Origin: Rhodospirillales bacterium | GTDB lineage: Bacteria > Pseudomonadota > Alphaproteobacteria > Rhodospirillales > Defluviicoccaceae | Assembly (NCBI GenBank): GCA_016710335.1 | Contig: JADJXQ010000026.1 | Location: 1 to 64,000, forward strand | DNA: 64,000 bases | Direction: 5' to 3' | Shown: positions 25,459-34,729 of the stretch, piece after piece | Position numbering within the stretch: the first letter of the stretch is position 1 | How the letters are laid out: the number at the start of each line of letters is the position of its first letter | Translations under genes and position numbers: made by a program | The notes under the pieces: model-generated | The model's database searches: none | What the model was told of the DNA's origin: nothing | What the model saw: only the letters and a program-made list of their open reading frames with translations

Positions 25459-28400
25459 ATGCCGATTGCCAAGCCTATGCCTACGCCAAGAAACACACCC
25501 ACGCCAGAAACTGGCTCGGAAGCGACACAACACAGCGACACACAGATCGTGGAACATACAGAACTGCGCTTGGCAGCCAACGAAGTTAAATGGCCAAACT
25601 TATCTAATGGTCATCTGCAGCTCGTTCTTGTAAAGGGCGAGATTCAAGACGAAATAGAGGTTCTGGCGCCTGACAGCAAAACTTTCGGGAAATGGCAATA
25701 TCCTGATATCCGTGATCACACGAACACAGAGCATACTCGGCATTTCAGTGATCCAGAAAAGTATGCCTTCCGCGCTTTTTCGGATTCTGAGCTTGGTGGC
25801 CGCAATCCAGACGATGTGTGGAAAATATTAGCGGATCTACATTTAGAGTTCACGGAAAAAGGAAAGAATATATCGTACGATCTCAACCAAAACAGTAATT
25901 CCTATATAAACACGGCGCTAAGTGTTGTGGGGCTGGATGTCGACGATTATGTGGCCGACGCAATGCCCCCAGGCATTGCGAGGTTCTGGGGGTTGCCGAG
26001 GAATGTACTTGAAAGTCGAGACCCCGGCGCGAAGCTGCATCTAAATCTTGAGGGCACAGTAGGCGACGACATCATCAACACTGGCCTAGGCAACGACACG
26101 CTACAAGGGGTGACGGGCGACGATTCGTTGTCCGGCGGCGGTGGTAATGACATTCTTAGCGGCGGTAATGGTAGCGATACACTGGAGGGTGGCGTCGGGG
26201 GCGACACGCTTAACGGTGACGGTGGCGACGACTCGCTGTCCGGTGAAGGCGGCAATGACGAACTTGCCGGAGGCGAAGGTAGCGATATCCTGGACGGCGA
26301 CATCGGGAACGACGATCTCAACGGCGGCGAGGGCGCCGATTCGTTGTCCGGCGGCAATGGTAATGACGATCTTACCGCAGGCGAAGGTAGCGACACCCTG
26401 TACGGCGGCCTCGGGGACGACAATCTTAGCGGCGGGGAAGGTGACGACTACCTGTTCGGTGGTTATGACCGCAGTGTTTACGACCAAGGCGTTTTGACAG
26501 AAGAGCAGGTGAGAGGCATTCTAGAGCCGTACCGGAATGGTTTTCTTACTTACGCCGAAGGTAGTTCGGATGATCTAACGCAAGACGGATACACGGCAGA
26601 AGAATGGGACGAATTTGTCGTCAGGACGGTGTATACTGCGACGAACCCCGGCTGGGCGGCAGGACTGGGTGTTTCGCCGACTAAGCCGCCAATCGGATTG
26701 TTCAATGATTGGTATAAAGAAAAACATGGAGACGTTGAATTATATCATCCAGGCGGGGACCAAGATTATCGCAATGTAATTGGAGACCATCTGCTCGGCG
26801 GTACCGGCCAGACGGCCCACATCGGCCTGCAAGCCGTATACGGCAATGGCGAGTTGATCACCCACGGACCTGGAGCAGGCACGATAGACCTTCAGGCTCC
26901 TGGCTACTTGGGGCCCAACTACAACCAGCCCGGTAATACCGATCATTTGGGGTGGGACATCATCCCGTTCGAGGAGCTTGGGTGGGAACTCTATCACCAG
27001 CTCGGTTGGTCGCCGGTCAGCCAGTGGCCGAAGGACGAGGCGCCGGAGTACTGGGGCCGGGACGGCGCCGATGACCTCATGGGCGGGGCCGGCAACGACA
27101 CCTACGGTTTCATCTTGGGCGGCCAGCACGACATCATCACGGACGACGGGCGCATCAACGACGATCAGGACGTCCTCGAAATCTATGGCGGTGGGTGGCT
27201 CGATAACATTCTCGAGGATCTCGAGTTCAGTTTGGCCGGCGACGGCTCCGATTTGGCCATGACGGTCAGGGGTACAACTGATCAGGTCACTATTCTGGAT
27301 ATGAACGACCCGTCCAAGCAGGTCGAACATCTTCATTTGTGGAACGCGGATCAGTCGCAATTAAATGTGGCGTCACTGCCGGGAATTTATACCGGTCTGC
27401 TTCGAGATGCCTTGTTGGGGCGTACCGACTGGCCTTTTATAGGGGTCGATAACAAAGGCGTGATCGGGCTCTTCGACCCGGCGGGCGGGGGCCAGAAGCA
27501 GGTCATCGGGAAAGCCGGGGTCACTCTCTTCGACATCGACAGCCGGTACGACGGCAAGTTGTTCGGCGTCACCGCGAATGCGTTCTATTCCATCGACGGG
27601 ACAACCGGCGCGGCAACGTTTATAAGTCGCTTGCCAAGCACCAGCGCGAACTCGCTGGAGATCGCGGCAGACGGCACCGCCTACGTCGCCGACCCGAGCG
27701 GCAATCTGCTTTCGATCAACACCTTCACCGGGGACAGCACGCACCTCGGTCCCATCGCAAGCGGCTCCGCGCATGCGCCTTTCAGCTCAAACAACTTCGG
27801 TGCTTCGGGCGACCTGCAGTTCGTTGAGGGCAATCTTTTTATGACGTCGACGGCAAGAGAACTCGTCAATGTCAATTTAACTGAACCGACCGCCTCCTCG
27901 AGTGTCGGCCCCTTCGAGATCTCCGAGGATCTCTATGGCCTCGCCTTGTCGGAACATCATGGCCTCATGGGTTTCGGCAGCAAGGGCGGAGTCTACGATA
28001 TCGACGTGAACACCGGCAAAGCGCAACTCATTACCAAATACGCGACCACGTTTAACGGTGCTGGGACGTACATAGTCCCTGAACCCAATACCCCGCCCGA
28101 CATCGTCGCTACCAATCAGGAACTCAAATTGGGCACGTTCGAGAACGTGTCGTCGTGGTTCTCGGCCACCGATGCCGACGGCGACACCATCGACTGGTGG
28201 GCGGTCTACGACTACGACAGGGCGTCGACCAGCGGCTCGTTCCGGGGCAGTGGCGTCGCGCCGAACGACAGCGCCATCGAGGACGGCACGTTCCCGGCCG
28301 AGAAGGTCATACGCCTGACCAGCGAGCAGTTGGCGTCGCTCGAATTCGGTGGCTCTGACGAACGTGGCACCGAAGCCTTGGCTGTGACCGCGTGGGACGG

Positions 28401-28842
28401 CACGGAGTGGGGCGATTGGGCAATCTTCGGCGTCACCGTCGGCTTGCCGGATCTCGCCAACACCTCCTGGGACGTCGCCGGGCTCGATGTGCGCGGAAAC
28501 GATTTCTCCGACTCGAAGTTGTACTTCACGGAGCAGGACCAACAGTACGGCGATGGCGTCCTCAAGGGCTTTTTCGATTGGGATGAAGTCACCAACAGCA
28601 TTTCCGGGCGCGAACACTTCGTCGGCGACCTGCACGGCTCCAAGCTGACCTTGCACGGAACGGCGCTCGAGGATGCCACCAATCTGGTACTTGGCGACTA
28701 CCGGCACCCTGACCGACGACGCGTACGGGATCGTCAACGGCCACTGGAGCGGTTTCGGCGGCATACCGGGAGACTGGTCGGCGGTGATCGACGTCGTCGC
28801 ATAAGCGTGCTGCAGCGGGTCCGGTCCGGAGAATACGTGTAA
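25459..28842 (+). CDS. RTX-type calcium-binding protein with beta-propeller-like and cadherin-like parts (C-terminus frameshifted)
   Basis: A 1127-residue protein in the open frame. The ATG at 25459 has GAGGGAGG upstream. An N-terminal unique domain (1-195) is followed by about 15 nine-residue repeats of the type GGxGxDxLx (residues about 200-335), a lone copy near 540 (GGAGNDTYGF), a repeat-poor domain resembling DUF4394-like propellers (residues about 640-870), and a cadherin-like domain beginning NTPPDIVATNQEL. The last 48 residues are Arg-rich and alien. The +1 frame from about 28697 continues sensibly (TGTLTDDAYGIVNGHWSGF) to a stop at 28802-28804, so one base is probably extra. No type I secretion genes adjoin. 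The first 1.5 kb is poorer in GC than its surroundings. Confidence 0.82.
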   Translation: MPIAKPMPTPRNTPTPETGSEATQHSDTQIVEHTELRLAANEVKWPNLSNGHLQLVLVKGEIQDEIEVLAPDSKTFGKWQYPDIRDHTNTEHTRHFSDPEKYAFRAFSDSELGGRNPDDVWKILADLHLEFTEKGKNISYDLNQNSNSYINTALSVVGLDVDDYVADAMPPGIARFWGLPRNVLESRDPGAKLHLNLEGTVGDDIINTGLGNDTLQGVTGDDSLSGGGGNDILSGGNGSDTLEGGVGGDTLNGDGGDDSLSGEGGNDELAGGEGSDILDGDIGNDDLNGGEGADSLSGGNGNDDLTAGEGSDTLYGGLGDDNLSGGEGDDYLFGGYDRSVYDQGVLTEEQVRGILEPYRNGFLTYAEGSSDDLTQDGYTAEEWDEFVVRTVYTATNPGWAAGLGVSPTKPPIGLFNDWYKEKHGDVELYHPGGDQDYRNVIGDHLLGGTGQTAHIGLQAVYGNGELITHGPGAGTIDLQAPGYLGPNYNQPGNTDHLGWDIIPFEELGWELYHQLGWSPVSQWPKDEAPEYWGRDGADDLMGGAGNDTYGFILGGQHDIITDDGRINDDQDVLEIYGGGWLDNILEDLEFSLAGDGSDLAMTVRGTTDQVTILDMNDPSKQVEHLHLWNADQSQLNVASLPGIYTGLLRDALLGRTDWPFIGVDNKGVIGLFDPAGGGQKQVIGKAGVTLFDIDSRYDGKLFGVTANAFYSIDGTTGAATFISRLPSTSANSLEIAADGTAYVADPSGNLLSINTFTGDSTHLGPIASGSAHAPFSSNNFGASGDLQFVEGNLFMTSTARELVNVNLTEPTASSSVGPFEISEDLYGLALSEHHGLMGFGSKGGVYDIDVNTGKAQLITKYATTFNGAGTYIVPEPNTPPDIVATNQELKLGTFENVSSWFSATDADGDTIDWWAVYDYDRASTSGSFRGSGVAPNDSAIEDGTFPAEKVIRLTSEQLASLEFGGSDERGTEALAVTAWDGTEWGDWAIFGVTVGLPDLANTSWDVAGLDVRGNDFSDSKLYFTEQDQQYGDGVLKGFFDWDEVTNSISGREHFVGDLHGSKLTLHGTALEDATNLVLGDYRHPDRRRVRDRQRPLERFRRHTGRLVGGDRRRRISVLQRVRSGEYV

Positions 28843-28948
28843 CAGACCCGCTGCACGTTCGCTCTTCTGATCCGCACGTTGTCGCTGTGGTTCAGAGCAC
28901 CCTCCGGATCCCGGTTGACGGGTCGAAGGGGGTCGGATATGGGGGGCC

Positions 28949-30106
28949 ATGGTTGCATGGCGGCGATGGCTCTTTGCGTTGATCACGGGCCGGCTCATCG
29001 CCGCGCTCCGACGGCCGCACCGGCCATTGATGCTGCTCGGGTTGGCCGCGGTTGCGGCACTCGTCGGCTATGGGTTCGGCACGGCGCTGCACAGCGCCAG
29101 CAACGCAGCGTCGATCCCGTCTCCGCCGGTTCCCATGTGGATCGGGCCGCTGGAGCCCGCGTCCCTGCGGACGGCGGGCGCTTCCTCCGCCGAGCCCGCG
29201 CCGAACAACGGCATCCTCCCGCAGCACGCCCCCAGGCAGTACGAAGAGGCGTTGCCGATCGAGTCCTATGAGCCCGGCGAGGCCGCTCCAGCGGATCTGC
29301 CGAGCGCAACGCCGCCGGCAACGATGGCTTTGCTGCACCCAGGGTCGGAGGCGCAACCTGCATGGCGCCGGTTTGCTGCCGCCTCGCCGGAGCGCAACGG
29401 CCGCCCCATGGTCTCCGTGGTCATCGACGACCTTGGCATGGACCGCCGCCGCACGGCCCGCACCATCACCCTCCACGGGCCGCTGACGTTGTCGTTCCTG
29501 CCCTATGCGGGCGACCTTCCGGACCAGACGGCGCGGGCGCGGGCCGGCGGACACGAACTCCTGGTCCACGTCGGCATGGAGCCGACCAGCGCTTTCGTGG
29601 ATCCAGGCCCGAACGCTCTGCTGACCGGGCTTGCGGCTGCCGAGCTGCGTCGGCGGCTGGTCTGGGGACTAGCCCGCTTCGACGGCTACGTGGGCATCAA
29701 CAACCACATGGGGAGTCGCTTCACCGCCGACCGAGACGGCATGACTGTGGTGATGGAGGAACTGGGCAGCCGCGGGCTGTTGTACCTCGATTCGCGCACC
29801 ACCCCAGAAACCGTGGGACCGGACGCGGCTCGGCGGGCGGGGGTGCCGTTCGCGGAGCGAAGCGTGTTTCTCGATCCCCTCGGCGGCGTCGCCACCGTGC
29901 AGGACCAGTTGAGGGAAGCCGAGGCCGTGGCACGCCGCCGGGGAACCGCTGTCGCCATCGGCCACCCCCACGATGAGACGCTCGACGCCCTGCAGGCGTG
30001 GCTCCCTGGCCTCGATGCTCGCGGCATCGCCCTCGCGCCGCTGTCGGCGGTGGTCGCGGCACCATCCGCCCCGACCCCTCCGCCGCTCCACATCAGCAAG
30101 CGATAG
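28949..30106 (+). CDS. divergent polysaccharide deacetylase family protein
   Basis: A 385-residue protein with one N-terminal membrane helix (about residues 28-48), a Pro/Ala-rich linker and a C-terminal divergent polysaccharide deacetylase domain (YibQ/DUF610 type, residues 150-370). Recognisable pieces are VSVVIDDLGMD, ELLVHVGMEP, INNHMGSRFTAD and AIGHPHDETL. These keep the metal-binding Asp and His positions of the NodB-like fold in divergent form. Substrate unknown, probably an envelope glycan. Confidence 0.85.
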   Translation: MVAWRRWLFALITGRLIAALRRPHRPLMLLGLAAVAALVGYGFGTALHSASNAASIPSPPVPMWIGPLEPASLRTAGASSAEPAPNNGILPQHAPRQYEEALPIESYEPGEAAPADLPSATPPATMALLHPGSEAQPAWRRFAAASPERNGRPMVSVVIDDLGMDRRRTARTITLHGPLTLSFLPYAGDLPDQTARARAGGHELLVHVGMEPTSAFVDPGPNALLTGLAAAELRRRLVWGLARFDGYVGINNHMGSRFTADRDGMTVVMEELGSRGLLYLDSRTTPETVGPDAARRAGVPFAERSVFLDPLGGVATVQDQLREAEAVARRRGTAVAIGHPHDETLDALQAWLPGLDARGIALAPLSAVVAAPSAPTPPPLHISKR

Positions 30107-30307
30107 ACGCAGGCACCGCTTGCGCGTCAACGCGCGGCGGATCGAACGTGATCTCCGAAGCCCGATGCGGAACGCTTGATGCTGGGGTGTGCCGGCTTGG
30201 CTGCGGCAGGCCGATCGGCTTCACTAAAGCGCGGCCGCCACGCGCGCAAGTCGGGGCCCGCGCCCAATGGCGCGAGACCCCGTCGCAGTCATATGGAGCG
30301 ATTTCGA

Positions 30308-32263
30308 TTACGCAGCCGCCTTCCCGGCTGAGCCGTTGACCGGCTGCACCTCGCCGTCGGCGATGACCACGCACTGTCCATCGAAGGTAGTGAGAGAAAC
30401 GCGGAACGGATCCTTCGGATAGAGCACCGACTGCTCCTGCAGGATGCCGAGGGCGATGGCCTCGCCGAGCCGCAGGCTGTCGATGTAGTCGCTGTAGTAA
30501 TGGACGCCCGCCATGTTGCGTCCGATGGAGATGTTGGCCGCGAGCTTGTTGAGTTCGTCGCCGACCCGCAAGTAGTCGAGCGTGTCGAAGTTGGCGGCGA
30601 GGTCCTGGATCGCGCTGCCGTCGGCAGTCGGGACGAAGACCACCTTCTGCCAATCCTCGGCGGTGATCTGCTCCGCCGACACCACTTCGACGGCGCCGGT
30701 CTGGCAGTTCCGGGCGATGCAGGCATCTTCGTCGAAGAACGCCTTGAGGATGGTGACGCAGGCGCCTGCCACCGTGGCATGTCCGGCGCCGTAGGCCGGA
30801 TGCATCGGCGAGCCCTCCGGGAACGCCATCGGCAGCAACGGCAGGTCCGTCGCCCCCGCGATGCCGCTTTGCGCGCCGAGGTAGGCGTCGTGCCGCGGCG
30901 TGTTCTGGGCGGCGTTGTGCTGGCCGACGCGGTCGAGCAGCATGATGTTGGCGATCTCTGCGGCAAGAGCGTCGTGGAAACGAGCGACACGCTCGCGCGC
31001 CCGCTTCGACAGCGCCGGGTCCGTCAGCACCCCGGCGTGGTGTGCCGCCACCAGCCCGGCGAGCGCTTCCGGGCGGAGACGGAGATGCATGTTGAACTTC
31101 TGGAAACGCACCGCCTTGAGGCCGCGCGTCGCCACCTCGGTCACCATCGACAGAATGTGCGGGCCGCCGAACAGGGCAAACCCCTCCGTGTGCCGGGTGC
31201 GACCGAGGACATCCGAGAAGTTCGGGTCCCGCGGCGCTCCGACGTTGAGCAGCCAGATGCAGGCGTTGAGGTAGGCCTCGTAGAGCGCGTCGAAATGAAC
31301 ATACGTCGCCAAATCCCGAGGCGTAGCGATGAAGCGGAACTGGCCGGCCGGTTCCGACACGTAGGTCTGCACGCCGCCGCAGTTGGCGCCGTTCTGCACG
31401 TCCAGCCATTCGTTCCAGTGGGTCATGTAGTCCTTGCCGTGGGTGGCGACGCGCACCCGCATGTCGGCGCGGATCGACCCGTACTGCAGTTGGCCTTGCT
31501 CCTCGGTCAGGACGCCGCCAAGGTGGCGATTGCCCATCAGCATGAACTGGCTGAGGTAGGGTCCGACCCGGTCGCCGGGGGTGTGGCCGCGGAACACCGT
31601 CTGCCGACAGACCGTTTCGGCTCCGGTGAGGCGTCGGCGGCGGGGGTGGCTGCCGACGGCGTCGGCGTAGAACGGCAAGGCGCCGAGATGGTTAACCGCC
31701 TCGTCGACCGCCGCCGGCGTTCCCGGTTCCGAGTAGTCGTCGAAGTGGCGGAACGGCTGGTCGCGGAGAAGCGCCAGCCAATAGACCTCCGCCATTTCCG
31801 CGACCAGTTCCGGGTTTGCATTCACATGATGATTGGCGGACTCGGCGAGCGTCGGGGCCGGCGGCATGGTCACCGCCTGGGGGTCAGGCCCCTGCAGGGC
31901 GTAGACGAAGCCGGCGGTCGGCGCCTCCCACCGTCGGTGCTGGCGGTCGGCATCCAGGCTGTCGAGCCCGGCCCGGTCCGTCCCTGTCCCGCCATGAAAA
32001 TGCCATGTCGCACTGATCGGCACGTTGAGGTCGAACTCGAGCGTGTGGCCGGCGTTGATGGCGGCGCGCAGCCGCAACGGGTCGTCGGCGTCGGCGACCA
32101 GACCATCCGATGCGCGATGCGGCAGCCCTTTGGTGAAACTCATCAGAGAGCGGGCGCCGCGATAGCCCTGCTCCTCGCCGTTGGTGATGTGGGCCGGATG
32201 GGGCCGTTCGTAAGCAATGTCAGCCGCCAAATGGCGGACCTGACGAGCGTCGATTTTCCTCAT
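30308..32263 (-). CDS. vanadium-dependent haloperoxidase
   Basis: A 651-residue enzyme of the vanadate-dependent haloperoxidase/PAP2 superfamily, oxidising halides with hydrogen peroxide. The vanadate pocket can be traced: KFNMHLRLRPEAL (Lys and Arg), YGAGHATVAGACVTILKAF (the acid-base His, with Ala where many homologs have Ser), and GRNMAGVHYYSDYIDSLRLGE (second Arg and the His that binds vanadium). The ATG at 32263 has GGGAGCAAG upstream. There is no signal peptide. Bromide or iodide preference cannot be told by eye. A perfect CRP palindrome lies 132 bases upstream. Confidence 0.88.
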   Translation of the reverse strand: MRKIDARQVRHLAADIAYERPHPAHITNGEEQGYRGARSLMSFTKGLPHRASDGLVADADDPLRLRAAINAGHTLEFDLNVPISATWHFHGGTGTDRAGLDSLDADRQHRRWEAPTAGFVYALQGPDPQAVTMPPAPTLAESANHHVNANPELVAEMAEVYWLALLRDQPFRHFDDYSEPGTPAAVDEAVNHLGALPFYADAVGSHPRRRRLTGAETVCRQTVFRGHTPGDRVGPYLSQFMLMGNRHLGGVLTEEQGQLQYGSIRADMRVRVATHGKDYMTHWNEWLDVQNGANCGGVQTYVSEPAGQFRFIATPRDLATYVHFDALYEAYLNACIWLLNVGAPRDPNFSDVLGRTRHTEGFALFGGPHILSMVTEVATRGLKAVRFQKFNMHLRLRPEALAGLVAAHHAGVLTDPALSKRARERVARFHDALAAEIANIMLLDRVGQHNAAQNTPRHDAYLGAQSGIAGATDLPLLPMAFPEGSPMHPAYGAGHATVAGACVTILKAFFDEDACIARNCQTGAVEVVSAEQITAEDWQKVVFVPTADGSAIQDLAANFDTLDYLRVGDELNKLAANISIGRNMAGVHYYSDYIDSLRLGEAIALGILQEQSVLYPKDPFRVSLTTFDGQCVVIADGEVQPVNGSAGKAAA

Positions 32264-32394
32264 GGTCTTGCTCCCAGCTAGACGGGTGAAGCGAGATTCC
32301 CCAGCGACGCTGCTTTGTGCTGGCACCGATTTGGATGCGCCGGTGCGTTGTTCTGCGTCAGTGCAAGAACCTACCAGTGGATCGATGGCCGTAC

Positions 32395-32410
32395 TGTGAA
32401 GAGGGTCACA
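32395..32410 (-). promoter_or_regulatory. perfect CRP-type binding site upstream of haloperoxidase
   Basis: TGTGA-N6-TCACA, the second perfect palindrome of this type in the window, in the 191-base gap between the haloperoxidase start (32263) and the end of the gene at 32455. It sits 132 bases before the haloperoxidase start, a position suited to class I activation if the promoter is about 60 bases downstream. The palindrome has no direction; it is assigned to the only gene starting nearby. Confidence 0.6.
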
Positions 32411-32454
32411 TATGGGCCAGAGAATTAAGCCGTGCCCAGCGCCGGCGTTTACGG

Positions 32455-33168
32455 CTATTTCTTGAGGAAGCCGATCAATCCCTTGAAGGCCGTGCCGAGG
32501 GCGCTGAGGCCGATCAGGCGCACGATCACGAGCAACAGCGGTAGCACCATCAGCTCGAACAGCGGGCTGGCGGCTACCCTGCTCTTGAGACTCTCGTAGT
32601 AGCGGACATGGTCGTCGGGAAAGACCTGCGGGGCGGCCAGATCGCGCGTCAAGTACCACCAGTAACCGCAGAGCAGGAACGCCATGGCGGCGAGGAACTG
32701 GATGCCGATCACGGAGCCGACCGTCCCGTTCTTCCCCATCGCGTTCTGCACCTGAAACGCCAAAGCGAAGTAGGCGAACGCGATGAGGACATACCCGCCC
32801 CAGGCTTCCGCCGCCAGCCAGCCGAGCACCGCGGCCAGCAACTGTGGCCTCGTCTCATACTGAAAGCCGAGAAACCCTAGCCCGGCGAGCACCGCCAGAA
32901 CCAGGAAGGCCGTGAACGCCGCCCCATCGTCCTGCAGCGACATCGGTCGCCTGAGCAGGCTCCTCGTCGGGTCCGAAATCTTCACCAGGACCCTCAATGG
33001 GTCGCCGTCGGTGGCAACCAATTCCACCTTCTCGACCTTGTATTCCTTGCGCTCGGCCGCGGCGGCGATCGTTACCCGCTTGTGGAAACCCTGGTCGCCG
33101 TTCAGCAGACCCTGACACCTGGCGATCGGAGCGTCCGGATTGCGTTCGTAGAACACGGTCTCCACCAT
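32455..33168 (-). CDS. membrane protein of unknown function
   Basis: A 237-residue protein, not recognised. The ATG at 33168 has GGAGCAG upstream. The first 85 residues are soluble and mixed in charge (VETVFYERNPDAPIARCQG, KVEKVELVATDGDPLRVLVKI). After that come about four membrane helices (LVLAVLAGLGFLGF, GGYVLIAFAYFALAF, GIQFLAAMAFLLCGYWWY and LMVLPLLLVIVRLIGL). It lies between the haloperoxidase and the DNA-repair pair. No operon link is certain. Confidence 0.65.
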   Translation of the reverse strand: MVETVFYERNPDAPIARCQGLLNGDQGFHKRVTIAAAAERKEYKVEKVELVATDGDPLRVLVKISDPTRSLLRRPMSLQDDGAAFTAFLVLAVLAGLGFLGFQYETRPQLLAAVLGWLAAEAWGGYVLIAFAYFALAFQVQNAMGKNGTVGSVIGIQFLAAMAFLLCGYWWYLTRDLAAPQVFPDDHVRYYESLKSRVAASPLFELMVLPLLLVIVRLIGLSALGTAFKGLIGFLKK

Positions 33169-33222
33169 GCTGTCTGCTCCTCGCGCGCCCACCAACTGAG
33201 TGACGTCACAATATTCCGTTCT

Positions 33223-34713
33223 TCAAGAGCAACGTTGACCAACATTCGGTCGGCCGGCGCGCAGTTCTTGCAGATGCGCGGCGGCGGCTTCGAGATCGCG
33301 GCGAAAGCTGTCGGTTTCCGCGGCTTTGGTTGCAGCATCGGGGAGGCGCAACAGGTAGGAAGGGTGGATGGTGAGGAAAACCGGCGTTCCGGCTTCGGTG
33401 TGTTCGATGGCGCCGCGGCGCCTGAGTATGCCCTTGCCGGTGCCGGTCAGCGATTCGGCGGCGGTGGCGCCGAGGGCGACGATGAGGCGCGGCTGGACCA
33501 GCCGCATCTCCAGATCCAGCCACCATCTGCAGGGCACGATCTCGCCTGCATCCGGTTTCTGGTGCAGCCGACGTTTGCCGCGCGGCAGGAACTTGAAGTG
33601 CTTGACCGCATTGGTGACGTAGACGGTGCTGCGATCGATGCCGGCCGCGTGGCAGACGCGGTCGAGGATCTGGCCGGCGGGACCCACGAACGGTCGGCCG
33701 GCGAGGTCCTCCTGGTCGCCCGGCTGCTCGCCGACCAACATCAACTCGGCATCCGTCGGGCCTTCGCCCATCACCACCTGGGTCGCGTTGCGATAGAGTG
33801 GGCAGCGGGTGCAGGACCGCGCTGCCGAATGCACTGCGTCGATGGTGTTAAGATTGTCCACGTCCTGCTCCTCGCTCGAGGTTCGATCAAGGCCCGCGCG
33901 GCGATTCTGCAGCCGTGCCGCACGTGCCGGCGGGGCTGTCGGTGCGGCGGCGCGCATGGCTTGCGCCCGGCCTTCCGCCCCGGCGATCATGTCGGAGATC
34001 TGCCGCGTTTCCGGCATGTTGCGCCAGTAGGACTTGGGCATCCCGGTCTGCATCGCCTTCACCTTCAACCGCGACGGATTGAAGATGTTACGGAAATACG
34101 TCGCCCACAGCTCCTCGGCCGCGTCCTCGGGCAGCGGCGGTTTCGACTGCCCGTCCGCGAAGCCGAGGGCGCCGTCCTCGAACGTGGCGGTCAGATCGGG
34201 CGTCACGATGCGCCAGTCCATGTCGCCGAAGCGGCTCGCGAAGAACGGCGCGGTAGGCTCCAGCGTATAGTGGGCCGGCTCGAACCAGGCCGCGAAGCTG
34301 CGGCGCTCCGCGTCTGGTGCGCCGATCTCCCGGAAGCGGACAAACGCCTTCATCTTGTGCTGGCAGCGGTAGACCGCCTTCTGCATGGCGCGAAGACGGG
34401 CAAGCAGCGGGTCGGCCTGATCGTCCATCAGCGCGGGACGATCCTTGACCCGCCACAACAGCGTATAGAGCCAGGCGAAGCGTTCCGGGTCCCGGTGCCA
34501 GACGACCGCACCGGCGAGGCGGATGAACGATCTGGGCACCACGGTGGTGGCCGCAGCGGATCCCACTCCCATGTCGGGGGCGAACAGGTCCGGCGCGGCG
34601 CCGCCATACGCCCAAACCACCTCTTCCGGCTGCAGACCTTGCGCGAGGCAGCCGCGGGCGGCGTCGCGCCAGGCCGTTGCAGTCGCTCTGCCTGGAAGCC
34701 GGATGGTTTGCAT
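33223..34713 (-). CDS. UdgX-family uracil-DNA-binding protein fused to DUF4130 domain
   Basis: A 496-residue two-domain DNA-repair protein. The N-terminal half (about 1-265) matches the DUF4130/TIGR03915 family. The C-terminal half is a UdgX-type uracil-DNA glycosylase domain: GEQPGDQEDLAGRPF (motif A), the special loop KRRLHQKP whose His forms a covalent bond with the abasic site in UdgX, HPSYLLR (motif B), and cysteines CTRCPLY plus PCRWW for a 4Fe-4S cluster. The start at 34713 lies 16 bases after the radical-SAM gene; a longer start would overlap it. The two genes form the conserved pair TIGR03914/TIGR03916. Confidence 0.87.
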   Translation of the reverse strand: MQTIRLPGRATATAWRDAARGCLAQGLQPEEVVWAYGGAAPDLFAPDMGVGSAAATTVVPRSFIRLAGAVVWHRDPERFAWLYTLLWRVKDRPALMDDQADPLLARLRAMQKAVYRCQHKMKAFVRFREIGAPDAERRSFAAWFEPAHYTLEPTAPFFASRFGDMDWRIVTPDLTATFEDGALGFADGQSKPPLPEDAAEELWATYFRNIFNPSRLKVKAMQTGMPKSYWRNMPETRQISDMIAGAEGRAQAMRAAAPTAPPARAARLQNRRAGLDRTSSEEQDVDNLNTIDAVHSAARSCTRCPLYRNATQVVMGEGPTDAELMLVGEQPGDQEDLAGRPFVGPAGQILDRVCHAAGIDRSTVYVTNAVKHFKFLPRGKRRLHQKPDAGEIVPCRWWLDLEMRLVQPRLIVALGATAAESLTGTGKGILRRRGAIEHTEAGTPVFLTIHPSYLLRLPDAATKAAETDSFRRDLEAAAAHLQELRAGRPNVGQRCS

Positions 34714-34729
34714 CGCCGCAGCGGCACGC

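Noticed and set aside
26050..26460. Short regular repeats that could suggest a CRISPR array
   Set aside because: They encode nine-residue calcium-binding repeats in one open frame; unit length is 27 bases with no spacers.
33190..33215. A CRP-like GTGACGTCAC palindrome upstream of the membrane protein
   Set aside because: It lacks the 6-base centre of TGTGA-N6-TCACA and fits no regulator encoded here.
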